Position numbers and translations under genes: made by a program. From Paenibacillus sp. FSL R5-0912 (GTDB lineage: Bacteria > Bacillota > Bacilli > Paenibacillales > Paenibacillaceae): 64,000 bases of DNA. The stretch covers positions 4,836,001 through 4,900,000 of the forward strand of contig NZ_CP009282.1 of the NCBI RefSeq assembly GCF_000758605.1, given 5' to 3'. Positions 17,757 through 26,559 of the stretch are shown here, in pieces; positions within the stretch are counted from its first letter, which is position 1; each line of letters starts with the position of its first letter. A model generated the notes under the pieces. That model saw only the letters and a program-made list of their open reading frames with translations. It was not told the origin of the DNA and did not search any database.

Positions 17757-18266
17757 ATGTCGATTGCCAATGTTAAAGAACATTTCCGTAAGTTCTCCCG
17801 CGAGCAGGATGTACAGGAGTTTGCTGCCTCCAGCGCTACTGTAGAGATGGCAGCCGCTGTGATTGGCGTCATTCCGGCCAGAATTGCCAAAACCCTCTCC
17901 TTCCGCGGTGCACAAGAAGATGCCATACTCATCGTTGCGGCTGGAGATGCCAAGATTGACAACAAGAAGTTCCGCGAGACCTTCGGGTTCAAGGCACGGA
18001 TGCTAAGTCCGGATGAGGTCTTGGAACAGACCGGACACGAGATCGGCGGGGTTTGTCCCTTCGGGCTGGCCCGTCCGCTGGATGTATATCTGGATGAGTC
18101 CATGAAGCGGTTCAGCACGCTTTTCCCGGCCTGCGGCAGCACCAATTCCGCCATTGAACTAACCTGCGGTGAACTTGCCGAATACTCCGGAAGCCGGGCA
18201 TGGGTCGATGTCTGCAAAGGCTGGAAGGAAGAACCTACAACATCTCAGATCGGAGACAACATCTGA
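17757..18266 (+). CDS. YbaK/EbsC-family aminoacyl-tRNA deacylase
   Basis: A 169-residue protein of the YbaK/ProX editing family, which hydrolyses mischarged tRNA (typically Cys-tRNA(Pro) or Ala-tRNA(Pro)). Characteristic segments: the lysine-containing AKTLSFRG, ILIVAAGDAKIDNKKFRE, the conserved IGGVCPFGL and the C-terminal STNSAIELTCGELAEYSG. The start ATG follows AAAGGATG. A good promoter is present 47 nt upstream. The residues expected to be catalytic are intact and the length is normal. The gene directly downstream is a broken transporter. Confidence 0.9.
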   Translation: MSIANVKEHFRKFSREQDVQEFAASSATVEMAAAVIGVIPARIAKTLSFRGAQEDAILIVAAGDAKIDNKKFRETFGFKARMLSPDEVLEQTGHEIGGVCPFGLARPLDVYLDESMKRFSTLFPACGSTNSAIELTCGELAEYSGSRAWVDVCKGWKEEPTTSQIGDNI

Positions 18267-18296
18267 TTATGAAATACGCTACAACCAAATCTGACG

Positions 18297-18587
18297 CTGC
18301 ATCATCCGCTCCTGGCCGTTGCCAACGTCTTTCTCTGGGGGATCGCCGCCTTCGGGATTATGACCGGCATTCAGCTGCGGATCATGAATCTGGCACATAA
18401 AGCACCGCTGCTAGCCACCACATCCAGCCATTCGGCGCTGAATCTGGGCAATGCCGCCGGTGCTTATCTCGGCGGGGTGACTATCAACACACTGGGAATC
18501 GCCTCGATTCCGTGGCTGGCCTCGGGACTTGCCGTTCTGGCCCTGTGTGGAGCCATGGGTCAGCTATCGCTCCACCCGCAACGATAA
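18297..18587 (+). pseudogene. C-terminal remnant of an MFS transporter
   Basis: An uninterrupted frame gives HHPLLAVANVFLWGIAAFGI, then MTGIQLRIMNLAHKAPLLAT, then SHSALNLGNAAGAYLGGV and a final helix ending in GQLSLHPQR. This corresponds to the last three helices of an AraJ-like sugar or drug exporter of the MFS. The first nine or so helices are absent and no start with a ribosome binding site is found. It is about 97 codons of a normal ~400. The truncation is immediately after ybaK, whose end may mark the deletion joint. Confidence 0.75.
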
Positions 18588-18658
18588 GGCAGAACATAGA
18601 CTTGCAGCCGAAATCGGTAAAACCGCCTGAGGAAGCCGCCTATTCCTTGATATAGTCT

Positions 18659-18722
18659 GCCTGAACATTGCCAATAGGCCGGAGTCCTGTGAAGGGCTCC
18701 GGCCTATTGGCAATGTTCAGGC
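18659..18722. repeat. Perfect 26-bp inverted repeat
   Basis: Arms 18659-18684 and 18697-18722 are exact reverse complements over 26 nt with a 12-nt loop. It lies between the MFS remnant and the convergent binding-protein gene and can serve as a terminator in both directions, although neither side has a proper T run. The stem is much longer than an ordinary terminator. Confidence 0.8.
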
Positions 18723-18779
18723 TGCATCTTTTGCGGATATGCTGATCCCTGTTCACCGTTTCCTGTTTACGATTCTTGT

Positions 18780-20486
18780 TCACCGGCTACTGCTGTTAGC
18801 CTGCTTACCCTCGGCATCCCGGAGGTTCACAATTTGCGTGACCTCCCGCGTGATTAGTCCGCCGCCCATGCTCATCCATTTCACGGTGAATTCGTCAAAA
18901 GAGCTTAGCGGCGCATCGCCGACGATAATGTTCAGAAACGTCTCACTCTCCAGCTTCTGCAGCGCCGGCCATTTCGCTGCCATATGCAGCGTACTTCCGT
19001 AATACACGCTGCGCACTCCCTCAACGGCTGTTGTGGACAATACGGCAACCCCGTATTTGTAGGCATTGGCCACCTTCCAGCCTTCCAGATTCTTCTTCGG
19101 CTGTTCTTCCTCCGCCAGCCAGCGTTCATAGATCAGCCGGGTATCGGGGTCGAGTGCATCCGGGTCAATCTTGCCGTGCAGCGCCTGCTGAATATCTGCA
19201 TAATGCTGTTCGATGGCATCGCTATAGTCAATCAGCAGATCGAACGGGTAATACGCCCGCGGCTGAATACCGGTCTGCGCCGCGAAATCATCCAGCTTGC
19301 TGACCTCCTCCACGTTAGGATCGCGTCTTCTTTCCAGCCGGGTGAACACATTCAGCAGCTTCACTACAGCCTCGGGATGTCCGTATCCTTTGCGGACAAC
19401 CAGATACCGGTCCGTGACCGGGGCTATATGGGCCACGAATTTGCCGGACTCATCCAGCGGTGCGGCGTAGGCCCGCCATTCGGCTTTGGTATCCTGGGCA
19501 ACCGCTTCCGACAAAGGATAGAAGGGCATCCACCAGGGCCCGAAGAAAATTCCGGCTTTGCCGGCAATAATCGGCTCCTGGGTTTCTTTGTACAGCGCAA
19601 ACTCAGGATCAATTAATCCCTGTTTGTACCATGCGGCGAGCTGGCCCAGCGCTTGGCGTGTCTCCGGGGTAACCGAGCCATAGACTACGTTACCGCCGCT
19701 GTCCTTAATCCAGTTGGTCGGGAAGGAATGAAAGGCGCTGAACACTGCGTCCAGACCGTTCACATACGGCTTGGTCCCGTACACAATATTCCTGTAGGCG
19801 CTAATGCCCACGGTATCACGCTTACCGTTGCCGTCCGGGTCCTTGTCGATAAAAGCTCTGGCGATTGCCTCAATATCCCCAAGCGTTCGCGGAGCCGGCA
19901 GCTCCAGCCGGTCCAGCCAGTCCTGGCGGACCCACAGCAGGGAGGTCGAATCGGCATGAATGGCTACATTGGGCAGTCCGTACAATCTTCCGCCCCGCTG
20001 CGCGTCGGCTAGGGCTTCGCCATGAGTCGAATCGTACATATCCTTGATCAGTTCGGAGCCGTACTGCTCATACGTATCGGTCAGTTCCTCAATCATATCG
20101 CTTGATATCAGCTTGCTGAGCTGATCCCGGTCCACCACCATTGCATCCGGCAGATCATTGCTGTCTATGGCCAGCTGCGCCTTTTGTGTAAACGGCTCTT
20201 CGCCTTTCGCCTCCCAGGAATGAATGACTCTGATGTTCGTAAGGCTCTCCAGATAGCGGGAGATCGGATTATTATCATTGCTGTCGCCTGTAGTCAGCCG
20301 GGAATCCGGCACCTTGAATCCGATCCGCATCACAACCGGCTCCTCATACCGGCCGTAAGCAGCGGCATCGGCAGCATTCGGGGCTGGCACTGCCCGTTGC
20401 GCAGGCCCCCCTGCACCACTGCTGCGGCAGGCGGACAGACTGAGCAGCAGCAATAGAGGCAGGGAATATCTCATGACCCGGTTCAC
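18780..20486 (-). CDS. Extracellular solute-binding lipoprotein (second in operon)
   Basis: A 568-residue lipoprotein. The signal peptide SLPLLLLLSLSAC ends in a lipobox (LSAC) and an Ala/Gly/Pro-rich tether follows. The rest resembles family-1 extracellular solute-binding proteins of the LipO/YtcQ type used with LplB/LplC permeases, with MRIGFKVPDSR at the start of the mature fold and GIFFGPWWMPFYPL in the middle. The start GTG overlaps the regulator stop codon in a GTGA; an ATG 12 nt further in is an alternative. It is the last gene of the operon, behind the kinase and regulator and far from the permeases, which suggests either an alternative receptor for the same transporter or a sugar sensor for the kinase. 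Confidence 0.85.
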   Translation of the reverse strand: MNRVMRYSLPLLLLLSLSACRSSGAGGPAQRAVPAPNAADAAAYGRYEEPVVMRIGFKVPDSRLTTGDSNDNNPISRYLESLTNIRVIHSWEAKGEEPFTQKAQLAIDSNDLPDAMVVDRDQLSKLISSDMIEELTDTYEQYGSELIKDMYDSTHGEALADAQRGGRLYGLPNVAIHADSTSLLWVRQDWLDRLELPAPRTLGDIEAIARAFIDKDPDGNGKRDTVGISAYRNIVYGTKPYVNGLDAVFSAFHSFPTNWIKDSGGNVVYGSVTPETRQALGQLAAWYKQGLIDPEFALYKETQEPIIAGKAGIFFGPWWMPFYPLSEAVAQDTKAEWRAYAAPLDESGKFVAHIAPVTDRYLVVRKGYGHPEAVVKLLNVFTRLERRRDPNVEEVSKLDDFAAQTGIQPRAYYPFDLLIDYSDAIEQHYADIQQALHGKIDPDALDPDTRLIYERWLAEEEQPKKNLEGWKVANAYKYGVAVLSTTAVEGVRSVYYGSTLHMAAKWPALQKLESETFLNIIVGDAPLSSFDEFTVKWMSMGGGLITREVTQIVNLRDAEGKQANSSSR

Positions 20487-21895
20487 CGCTCCCCCATCCC
20501 TTCTGCACGGTATTCACTGGGCAGCTTGCCTACATGCTCACGGAACAGCCTGCTGAAATAGCGGTCATCCTCAAAGCCGGACCGGCAGGCAATTTCGCAG
20601 ACCGGCGCATGGGTATCGCGCAGCAGGGATTTGGCCAGCTCCAGCCGCATGCTCCGCAGGCTGTCTCCGAAGGTCTCCCCGGCAAAGCGGGCAAAGCACT
20701 GGCTGAAATAGCCGCGGCTCATATTAATGGCGGCGGCTACATCGCCCTGATTGATTTTATCCCCGGCATGGCTCTTCATATAGTTCACAGCGCTAATCAG
20801 GCAGAACATCACTTCTTTGCTCATGCCCAGCTCAATCATCCGCTGCTGAACCTGACCGGAGAACTGGCGCAGCCAGCTTTTCCACTGGCACCAGTTCCGG
20901 TTGCGGTGTGCCGATAGTGCAAGCTCTGCCGCCTCCTCCGGCTTCATCAGCAGCCCGCTCCAACTCTGCAGCAGTTCCTTTCCAAACCCCGCGACCTCTT
21001 TCTGGCGCGGCTGCCGGGACAGAACGGCTGTAGTGAAACTTTCCCAGGCTCCCCGATCAAGCGTCCACCGGAGATTCATTGCAATCGCCAGCGGCTCCCC
21101 ATTCTCTGCAGCATCAGCGGGAAGGCCCCCTCCGGCCAGCGCCTTCAGTTCAGCAAAGTTCAGCCTCGGGAGCTCATCGCTTCCGGAATAGTAGAACAGC
21201 GCCTGTGGAACCGCCCGTTCCAGAACATCCTCCAGCTCCTTCAGCGGCTGATCACGCACGCCTTCCACAAGTACAGCTGCCCAGCCTGCTCCAAGCACAG
21301 CCTCCAGCTCACGGCGGATTTCCTCCACGGCCACACGGCAGGGAAGCGGGGTCATCCACAGGTTCTGGAATGAGATCAGCGGATGGTTCTTGACCAGTGA
21401 CAGTTCAAACAGCTCCGCTTCCTTCCCTTCAGGCTCCAGGGGCAGATAGAGTAGAGCCTTGTCCGCAGACATAACCTTCAGTTCGCCGGATACCAGGGCA
21501 CCCCGGTTGCCGTCCTCCCACCTGATCCGCTCCACCAGCCTGCGGATGGTTTCGTCGGCATTCTCCACCTCCAGCAGCGTTTTCACAATATAATCGACTG
21601 CTCCCAGCCGCAGTGCCTCCTGCACATAATCGAATTCATGGTGGCAGGTTAGCACCACACAGCGGACAGCCGGAAACCGCAGCCTGACCTGGCGGATCAG
21701 CTCGAACCCGGTCATGCCCGGCATTGTAAGATCCACGAACAGCAGATCCGTCTCCTGCTGGCGGAGCAGCTCCAGTGCAGCATTGCCGTCCCCGGCTTCA
21801 CCAGTAATCACCACCCCGAAGGACGGCCAGTCAATCAGCGAGATGAAGCCTTTGCGTACCAGCCGCTCGTCATCCACGACCACAGCTTTAATCAT
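20483..21895 (-). CDS. YesN-type response regulator (REC plus AraC)
   Basis: A 470-residue transcription factor. The N-terminal receiver has the acidic pair in VVVDDERLVRKG, phospho-acceptor Asp in LLFVDLTMPGMTG and Lys in YIVKTL. A long divergent middle part (about 130-360) follows. The C-terminal AraC double helix-turn-helix includes INQGDVAAAINMSRGYFSQCF and IACRSGFEDDRYFSRLFREHVG. The ATG follows AAGGAGG and overlaps the kinase stop by 8 nt. It is the expected DNA-binding partner of the upstream kinase. A 21-bp-spaced direct repeat upstream of the permease genes (27632-27665) is its most likely target. Confidence 0.92.
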   Translation of the reverse strand: MIKAVVVDDERLVRKGFISLIDWPSFGVVITGEAGDGNAALELLRQQETDLLFVDLTMPGMTGFELIRQVRLRFPAVRCVVLTCHHEFDYVQEALRLGAVDYIVKTLLEVENADETIRRLVERIRWEDGNRGALVSGELKVMSADKALLYLPLEPEGKEAELFELSLVKNHPLISFQNLWMTPLPCRVAVEEIRRELEAVLGAGWAAVLVEGVRDQPLKELEDVLERAVPQALFYYSGSDELPRLNFAELKALAGGGLPADAAENGEPLAIAMNLRWTLDRGAWESFTTAVLSRQPRQKEVAGFGKELLQSWSGLLMKPEEAAELALSAHRNRNWCQWKSWLRQFSGQVQQRMIELGMSKEVMFCLISAVNYMKSHAGDKINQGDVAAAINMSRGYFSQCFARFAGETFGDSLRSMRLELAKSLLRDTHAPVCEIACRSGFEDDRYFSRLFREHVGKLPSEYRAEGMGER

Positions 21896-23633
21896 TGAAG
21901 TCCTCCTTGCTCATTATGGGTATGATGATGGATACCGTTGTCCCGCCGCTCTCCCCGCTGAGAATTTCCAGGCTCATCTGCTCCCCGTAATACATGCGCA
22001 GCATCCGCATCACATAAGCGAAGCCGATGCCAAGTCCCCGTCTCCGCACGGCCTCCTCCGCAAGCAGCTCCTCAATCTTTGCCTGATCCATTCCCGCACC
22101 GTTGTCCTTCACCATGAGCTTCACTTCATCCGTACCCTGCGCGGTAATGATTACATCGACCTTACCGTTGTCACTCAGTCCGTGATAGATGGAATTCTCG
22201 ACCAGCGGCTGCAGCAGGAACCGGGGAACCGCAGCGGACAGCACCTCCGGATCGGCCTCTACATTGAACTCGAATTCATAATCGTAACGGATGCGCTGCA
22301 GCTCCATGTAATTACGGATCGCTTCAATCTCCTCCCCGATGGTGACGATGATGCTCTGCTTGCCGAGATTATAATGCAGCACCTTCACCAGCAGGGTTAC
22401 CAGCTTGTCAATCTCCTTCTGTCCGTTCAGCCGGGCGAGCCACTGCACCGTATTGAGCGTATTATGGAGGAAATGCGGATTGATCTGGCTGAGCAGCTTC
22501 TCAATCTCGAACTGGCTTTTCTGCTTCTCATTGCGGGCCACAGCCAGAATCAGCTCATTCACCTGATCCTTCATCTGCTGGAAGTTGTTCAGGACAGAAT
22601 CGAATTCCTCCACGTTCGTGAATGCTACCGGCGTGGTGACATTCTCCGCCATGCGGATAATTTCGAGATTGACCTTGCGCAGCGGACCATAGACCCTTCT
22701 CCAGATCAGCCAGGCCAGGAATCCTGCGAACAGGAGGGTGAGCAGCGCCAGCAGAATCATTTTGTAGATCCAGGTGTAAATCTCACTGTTGAACACCGAC
22801 CGTTTGACCACGGCTACAAGCTTCCAGCCCTGCGGACTCTCATAGCGGAACAAATGATAGCCATTTAGCACCTCATGGGCGGAACCCCCGTTTTGGCCGG
22901 CCTGCTTGACGATCCTTTCCGGCAATTCACCGTCAATGACATGAGTAAGGGTGCCGCTCTGATTCACCAGGAGATGATTGACCTTCATCCCGTAGGCTTC
23001 CTGATTGAAAATTTTGCGCAGCAGACTGTAATTGGTCTCCAGATAGATATAAAGCTCATGCTGCCCGCTTACCCGTACGATCCGCCGCTCCGAGAAGACG
23101 ACATTATCGCCGACAGCATACATCGTGCCATGCGGACCATAATAATCAGCCCCGTTATAGCGCATGAATGAAGGCAGGCTGCTGAGATCGAAGCCCCTTC
23201 GCGTACTCATGTTGGTGAACAGCACCGGATCTTCACTTCCAGGCATGATATAGGCGGTCAGGCCGATATAGGGATTGGTGAAATTGACCAGGTTGATCTT
23301 CTGATTGATCGAATTCATCATTTGCGACTTGCGGTAGATCTGCTTCTCCTGCAGAAAAGAAGACATCTCCTCCACAATCTGTCCGTCCAGCGCAAACTGC
23401 TTGGAGGCGAAATCCAGATTGTCGATCGCATTCTCCAGGCTCAGTGCTTCCTGGCGCAGACTGGCACTGATGCCGCTGCCGATTTTGCCGGAGAGAATGG
23501 AATAGATGGAAGTGTAGGATATGAAGCCGACAATCAGCAGCGGCAGCAGCGTACCGATCAGCAAATAAATCACCAAAGTAGTCCGCAGGGACTTCCCCTT
23601 CGGCGGATGGCCTGCTTGCTTCTTTCCAGGCAT
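21888..23633 (-). CDS. YesM-type sensor histidine kinase
   Basis: A 581-residue membrane kinase. Helix 1 (LVIYLLIGTLLPLLIVGFI) is followed by a ~240-residue extracellular dCache-like domain, helix 2 (ILLALLTLLFAGFLAWLI), a HAMP-like linker, the His_kinase motif QINPHFLHNTLNTVQWLA with the phospho-His, and a GHKL ATPase (LVENSIYHGL, DNGAGMDQ, GLGIGFAYV). The ATG at 23633 is preferred because GAGG lies at good spacing; an ATG 15 nt upstream has no site. It is coupled to the YesN-type regulator. In this family the stimulus is usually an extracellular sugar or oligosaccharide, in keeping with the transporter genes. Confidence 0.92.
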   Translation of the reverse strand: MPGKKQAGHPPKGKSLRTTLVIYLLIGTLLPLLIVGFISYTSIYSILSGKIGSGISASLRQEALSLENAIDNLDFASKQFALDGQIVEEMSSFLQEKQIYRKSQMMNSINQKINLVNFTNPYIGLTAYIMPGSEDPVLFTNMSTRRGFDLSSLPSFMRYNGADYYGPHGTMYAVGDNVVFSERRIVRVSGQHELYIYLETNYSLLRKIFNQEAYGMKVNHLLVNQSGTLTHVIDGELPERIVKQAGQNGGSAHEVLNGYHLFRYESPQGWKLVAVVKRSVFNSEIYTWIYKMILLALLTLLFAGFLAWLIWRRVYGPLRKVNLEIIRMAENVTTPVAFTNVEEFDSVLNNFQQMKDQVNELILAVARNEKQKSQFEIEKLLSQINPHFLHNTLNTVQWLARLNGQKEIDKLVTLLVKVLHYNLGKQSIIVTIGEEIEAIRNYMELQRIRYDYEFEFNVEADPEVLSAAVPRFLLQPLVENSIYHGLSDNGKVDVIITAQGTDEVKLMVKDNGAGMDQAKIEELLAEEAVRRRGLGIGFAYVMRMLRMYYGEQMSLEILSGESGGTTVSIIIPIMSKEDFND

Positions 23634-23655
23634 GGGGCAGGACCTCATCTCTTAA

Positions 23656-23668
23656 TGAAAGCGTTTCA
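23656..23668. promoter_or_regulatory. cre-like palindrome upstream of the kinase
   Basis: TGAAA-GCG-TTTCA, with perfect 5-bp arms, 22 nt before the kinase start and just downstream of the terminator at 23716. It deviates from the CcpA consensus at two positions, so it is a candidate only. Confidence 0.35.
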
Positions 23669-23702
23669 ATATATAGACTCAGAATACCAGATTTTTCTTG
23701 TT

Positions 23703-23743
23703 CTGAAAATAAGAAGGCAGAACAGCCCGGTCGCTGCCCTGCC
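23703..23743 (-). terminator. Intra-operon terminator between binding protein and kinase
   Basis: On the minus strand an 11-bp stem (with G-U pairs) and a six-base loop are followed by a T-rich tail TTCTTATTTTC. It lies directly after the first binding-protein gene and before the kinase, so it would reduce read-through into the regulatory genes. Confidence 0.65.
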
Positions 23744-23763
23744 TATTCCCTATCCGCTTCCGC

Positions 23764-25620
23764 TTACTTTACACTTTTGCGGGCTTCAAACAGCTCTTCC
23801 GCTTTCTTCACTGAGAAGTTCATCACGTCCTGATAGCCGAGACCGTTAACTTTGTCATGCATCTCTTTGTTCAGCTTATCGAATTCCGCCTGATTTTTGG
23901 CGAAGACCATCTTCCAGGAGATTTGCTGGATCACGGTACCGATCTGCTTGTTCTTCTGCTCCAGCGTTTTGTCCATCGTCAGCGGCTCTTTGCCGGTGAA
24001 GCCCTGCGGCGCTACGGCGAGCAGATTATTTTTCTCAAAATATTCCTTGGCCGTAAGCACGCCCATCTTCGCTCTCCAGTCACTGTCGAGCTTCGACGGA
24101 TTGCGCTTCAGTGTGGTCTGCCACAGATTGTGGTCATACGGCTCATTCGTAGCCGGATTCACCATCGCCGGAACCACGAAGGAGAAGTTCATCTGATTCG
24201 AGCCGTAATAGTAGTCACCGCCGCCGTATTCTTCGGGAACCTGCGTGTTCTGCTGATCGGCATAAGCCTTCCAGCCGAAGTCAGTCACGACCGGCTTGCC
24301 GCTGCTGTCAATATCCCAGGCCAGACCCTGCGGTCCATTGGAGACTGCGGTTCCGCTGCCTGCCGAGATCATCGCGCCTTCCGGTGTGTACATCCAGTTG
24401 ATGAACTCCATGATGCGGGCCGGCTCTTTGGCCTTGGCGCCGATGGCGATAATTCCGTTGCCGCCGTATACGTTGAAGCCTGTGGAGTACATCAGCTCAT
24501 CCTTGAACGGTACAAGCGCGAACCCTTTGCCTTCTGCGGTTCTCTCCGGTGTATTGTAGTTGGCTGCGCCCAGCCACGGGAACCAGGAGAAGAGCAGGCG
24601 GCCGTCCTTGTATTTCGCTACCACATCATCGAATTTCTGGGTAAGCGAGTCCGGGTCAAGCAGGCCCATCTGATTCGCTTCGAAGTAGAGCTTGAGCGAT
24701 TTCATATACCAGCTGTCCTCGGAAAGGAAATCATAGTACTTCTCTTCATCCGCCTTGACATACAACGCTGTATCGGCAATTTCATCATAGCCCATCATGT
24801 TGGCGAACTGCTTCGCCAGCGTCATTTTATAGTTCCCGTCCCAGTCGGACCATAAGGAGAACGCATAGGTTTTCTTCCCCTGCTCATTCTTTGGCTCCAG
24901 CTCCTGCATCTGCTTTAGCACCGGGAGATAATCCTCAATCTTGCTGATTTCAGGCGCACCGAGCTGCTGATACAGGTCCCAGCGCAGGTCGGGTCCCCAG
25001 GTCATATCCTTGCCCTCAGAAGGTCCTGAAGGGTTGGTTGCCACGTTATTGCCGATACCGAAGACGGAGCTTCCGCCGCCAAAGGCCACTTTAGCCTTCT
25101 CTATCGCTTTGGGGAACTGCTTCACAATATCCGCGCCGTATTTGTCCAGCAGGCCGTCCTGCGTCCAGTCCAGCAGCAGCTTGCCTTTGATCGCGTTCGG
25201 ATAATGGTTCTTATCATCCCCGAAGATGATGACATCGCCGAGGTCGCCGGAGGCCATCATGGCTGAGATTTTGGTATCCCCGCCGGTCAGGTTGGAGGCG
25301 ACAATATCCAGCTCAATGTTGAATTTGTCTTTGATGACTTTGGCGAACCAGCCGATTTGCGGGCCGGCGTAATTGGCCGTTGTCGAGAATACGGTCAGCT
25401 TGAGCGGCTTGGTGTGGTCCAGTGCCCCGTCTGCCGGAGCCGCCGTGGCCTCTGTGCCGGCGGCTGGCGTGGCTTCGGCCGCCGGCTTATCCGTGCTGGC
25501 CGCCGTACCCGAATTGCCTGAATTGCCTGAATTTCCGTTTCCCCCGCCGCAGGCTGCCAGCACCAGCACCATTATCATGCTTAGCAGAAATAGCGATACT
25601 TGTCTGAATCTGAATCTCAT
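23764..25620 (-). CDS. Extracellular solute-binding lipoprotein (main receptor)
   Basis: A 618-residue lipoprotein. The signal peptide has basic residues (MRFRFRQ) and a lipobox in LVLAAC, followed by a Gly/Asn/Ser linker and an Ala/Thr-rich stretch. The mature part is a family-1 solute-binding fold: LKLTVFSTTANYAGPQIGW at its start, MNWMYTPEGAMI-like repeat-hinge segment near residue 400 (FINWMYTPEGAM). It lies directly after the two permeases, spacing 31 nt, so it is the cognate receptor of this uptake system, probably for an oligosaccharide or complex glycan fragment. The ATP-binding subunit is not encoded here and is usually supplied by a shared MsmX-type ATPase. Confidence 0.9.
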   Translation of the reverse strand: MRFRFRQVSLFLLSMIMVLVLAACGGGNGNSGNSGNSGTAASTDKPAAEATPAAGTEATAAPADGALDHTKPLKLTVFSTTANYAGPQIGWFAKVIKDKFNIELDIVASNLTGGDTKISAMMASGDLGDVIIFGDDKNHYPNAIKGKLLLDWTQDGLLDKYGADIVKQFPKAIEKAKVAFGGGSSVFGIGNNVATNPSGPSEGKDMTWGPDLRWDLYQQLGAPEISKIEDYLPVLKQMQELEPKNEQGKKTYAFSLWSDWDGNYKMTLAKQFANMMGYDEIADTALYVKADEEKYYDFLSEDSWYMKSLKLYFEANQMGLLDPDSLTQKFDDVVAKYKDGRLLFSWFPWLGAANYNTPERTAEGKGFALVPFKDELMYSTGFNVYGGNGIIAIGAKAKEPARIMEFINWMYTPEGAMISAGSGTAVSNGPQGLAWDIDSSGKPVVTDFGWKAYADQQNTQVPEEYGGGDYYYGSNQMNFSFVVPAMVNPATNEPYDHNLWQTTLKRNPSKLDSDWRAKMGVLTAKEYFEKNNLLAVAPQGFTGKEPLTMDKTLEQKNKQIGTVIQQISWKMVFAKNQAEFDKLNKEMHDKVNGLGYQDVMNFSVKKAEELFEARKSVK

Positions 25621-25650
25621 TGCTTCATACCCCCTGATATATTAGTTCGG

Positions 25651-26544
25651 TCAGCCTTTGACGGCGCCGATCATGATGCCTTTGACGAAGAAACGCTGAA
25701 AGAACGGATACACAATCAGAATCGGCATGACCACGATCATCGTTACCGTCATCCGCACCGATGTCGGTGTCTGCATATTCTGGATGCCGGCTGCCATATC
25801 CGGTGAATTGCGGATCAGCGCGGCGAGCGAGCTGGACTCGTTCAAATACCGCCAGAGCAGGAACTGCAGCGTGTAATATTTCGTGTCAGTCATCAGGAAC
25901 GCCGTATCAATGAAGGAGTTCCACTGGTTCACCGCCGAGAAAATCGTAATCGTCGCCAGAATCGGCGTGGTCAGCGGCACAATGATGCTCCAGAATACCC
26001 GCAGGTATCCAGCACCGTCCATCGCTGCCGATTCCTCCAGGGAAGGCGGGATCGCCTCCACGAAGGTTTTGACCAGTATAATGTTGAACGGGGTAATAAT
26101 CGTCGGCAGAATATAGGCCAGATAATTGTTGGTCAGATGCAGATTGTGCATCGTGATGTACCAGGGGATCAGTCCCGCGCTGAAATACATCGTTACCACA
26201 ATGCTGCGGTACCAGATCTGCCGGCCCCACATTTCTTTCTTGGTAAACAGATAGCCGAGAAAAGCCGATGCCCCAACCGTCAGGAACGTGCCGACTACTG
26301 TTCTGTAGACCGAGACCAGTGCCGCGTGGCTTAGCCCGCTGATCCGCAGGACCTTGAAGTAGTTGTCGAAATGAATCTGCCGCGGATAGAATTTGATATA
26401 CCCTCCGGCGCTTAGATCATTGGAGCTAATCGTGTTAATGAACAGATAATAGAACGGATAAATACAGCTCAGGGTGAATAATCCGAAGAGCAGATAGATG
26501 ATTCCCTGAAAGAGGGCATTGCCCGGTTTACGCTTGTTCCGCAT
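25651..26544 (-). CDS. Carbohydrate ABC transporter permease (LplC/YtcP type)
   Basis: A 297-residue inner-membrane protein with six predicted helices, beginning LFQGIIYLLFGLFTLSCIYPF. The EAA loop that docks the ATPase is visible as EAIPPSLEESAAMDGAGYLRVFWSIIVPL. C-terminal VYPFFQRFFVKGIMIGAVKG is the usual end of LplC-type proteins. The ATG follows an AGGGCGGTGA site. It is the second gene of the operon, 15 nt behind the other permease, and forms a heterodimer with it. Confidence 0.92.
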   Translation of the reverse strand: MRNKRKPGNALFQGIIYLLFGLFTLSCIYPFYYLFINTISSNDLSAGGYIKFYPRQIHFDNYFKVLRISGLSHAALVSVYRTVVGTFLTVGASAFLGYLFTKKEMWGRQIWYRSIVVTMYFSAGLIPWYITMHNLHLTNNYLAYILPTIITPFNIILVKTFVEAIPPSLEESAAMDGAGYLRVFWSIIVPLTTPILATITIFSAVNQWNSFIDTAFLMTDTKYYTLQFLLWRYLNESSSLAALIRNSPDMAAGIQNMQTPTSVRMTVTMIVVMPILIVYPFFQRFFVKGIMIGAVKG

Positions 26545-26559
26545 GTGGAATCACCGCCC

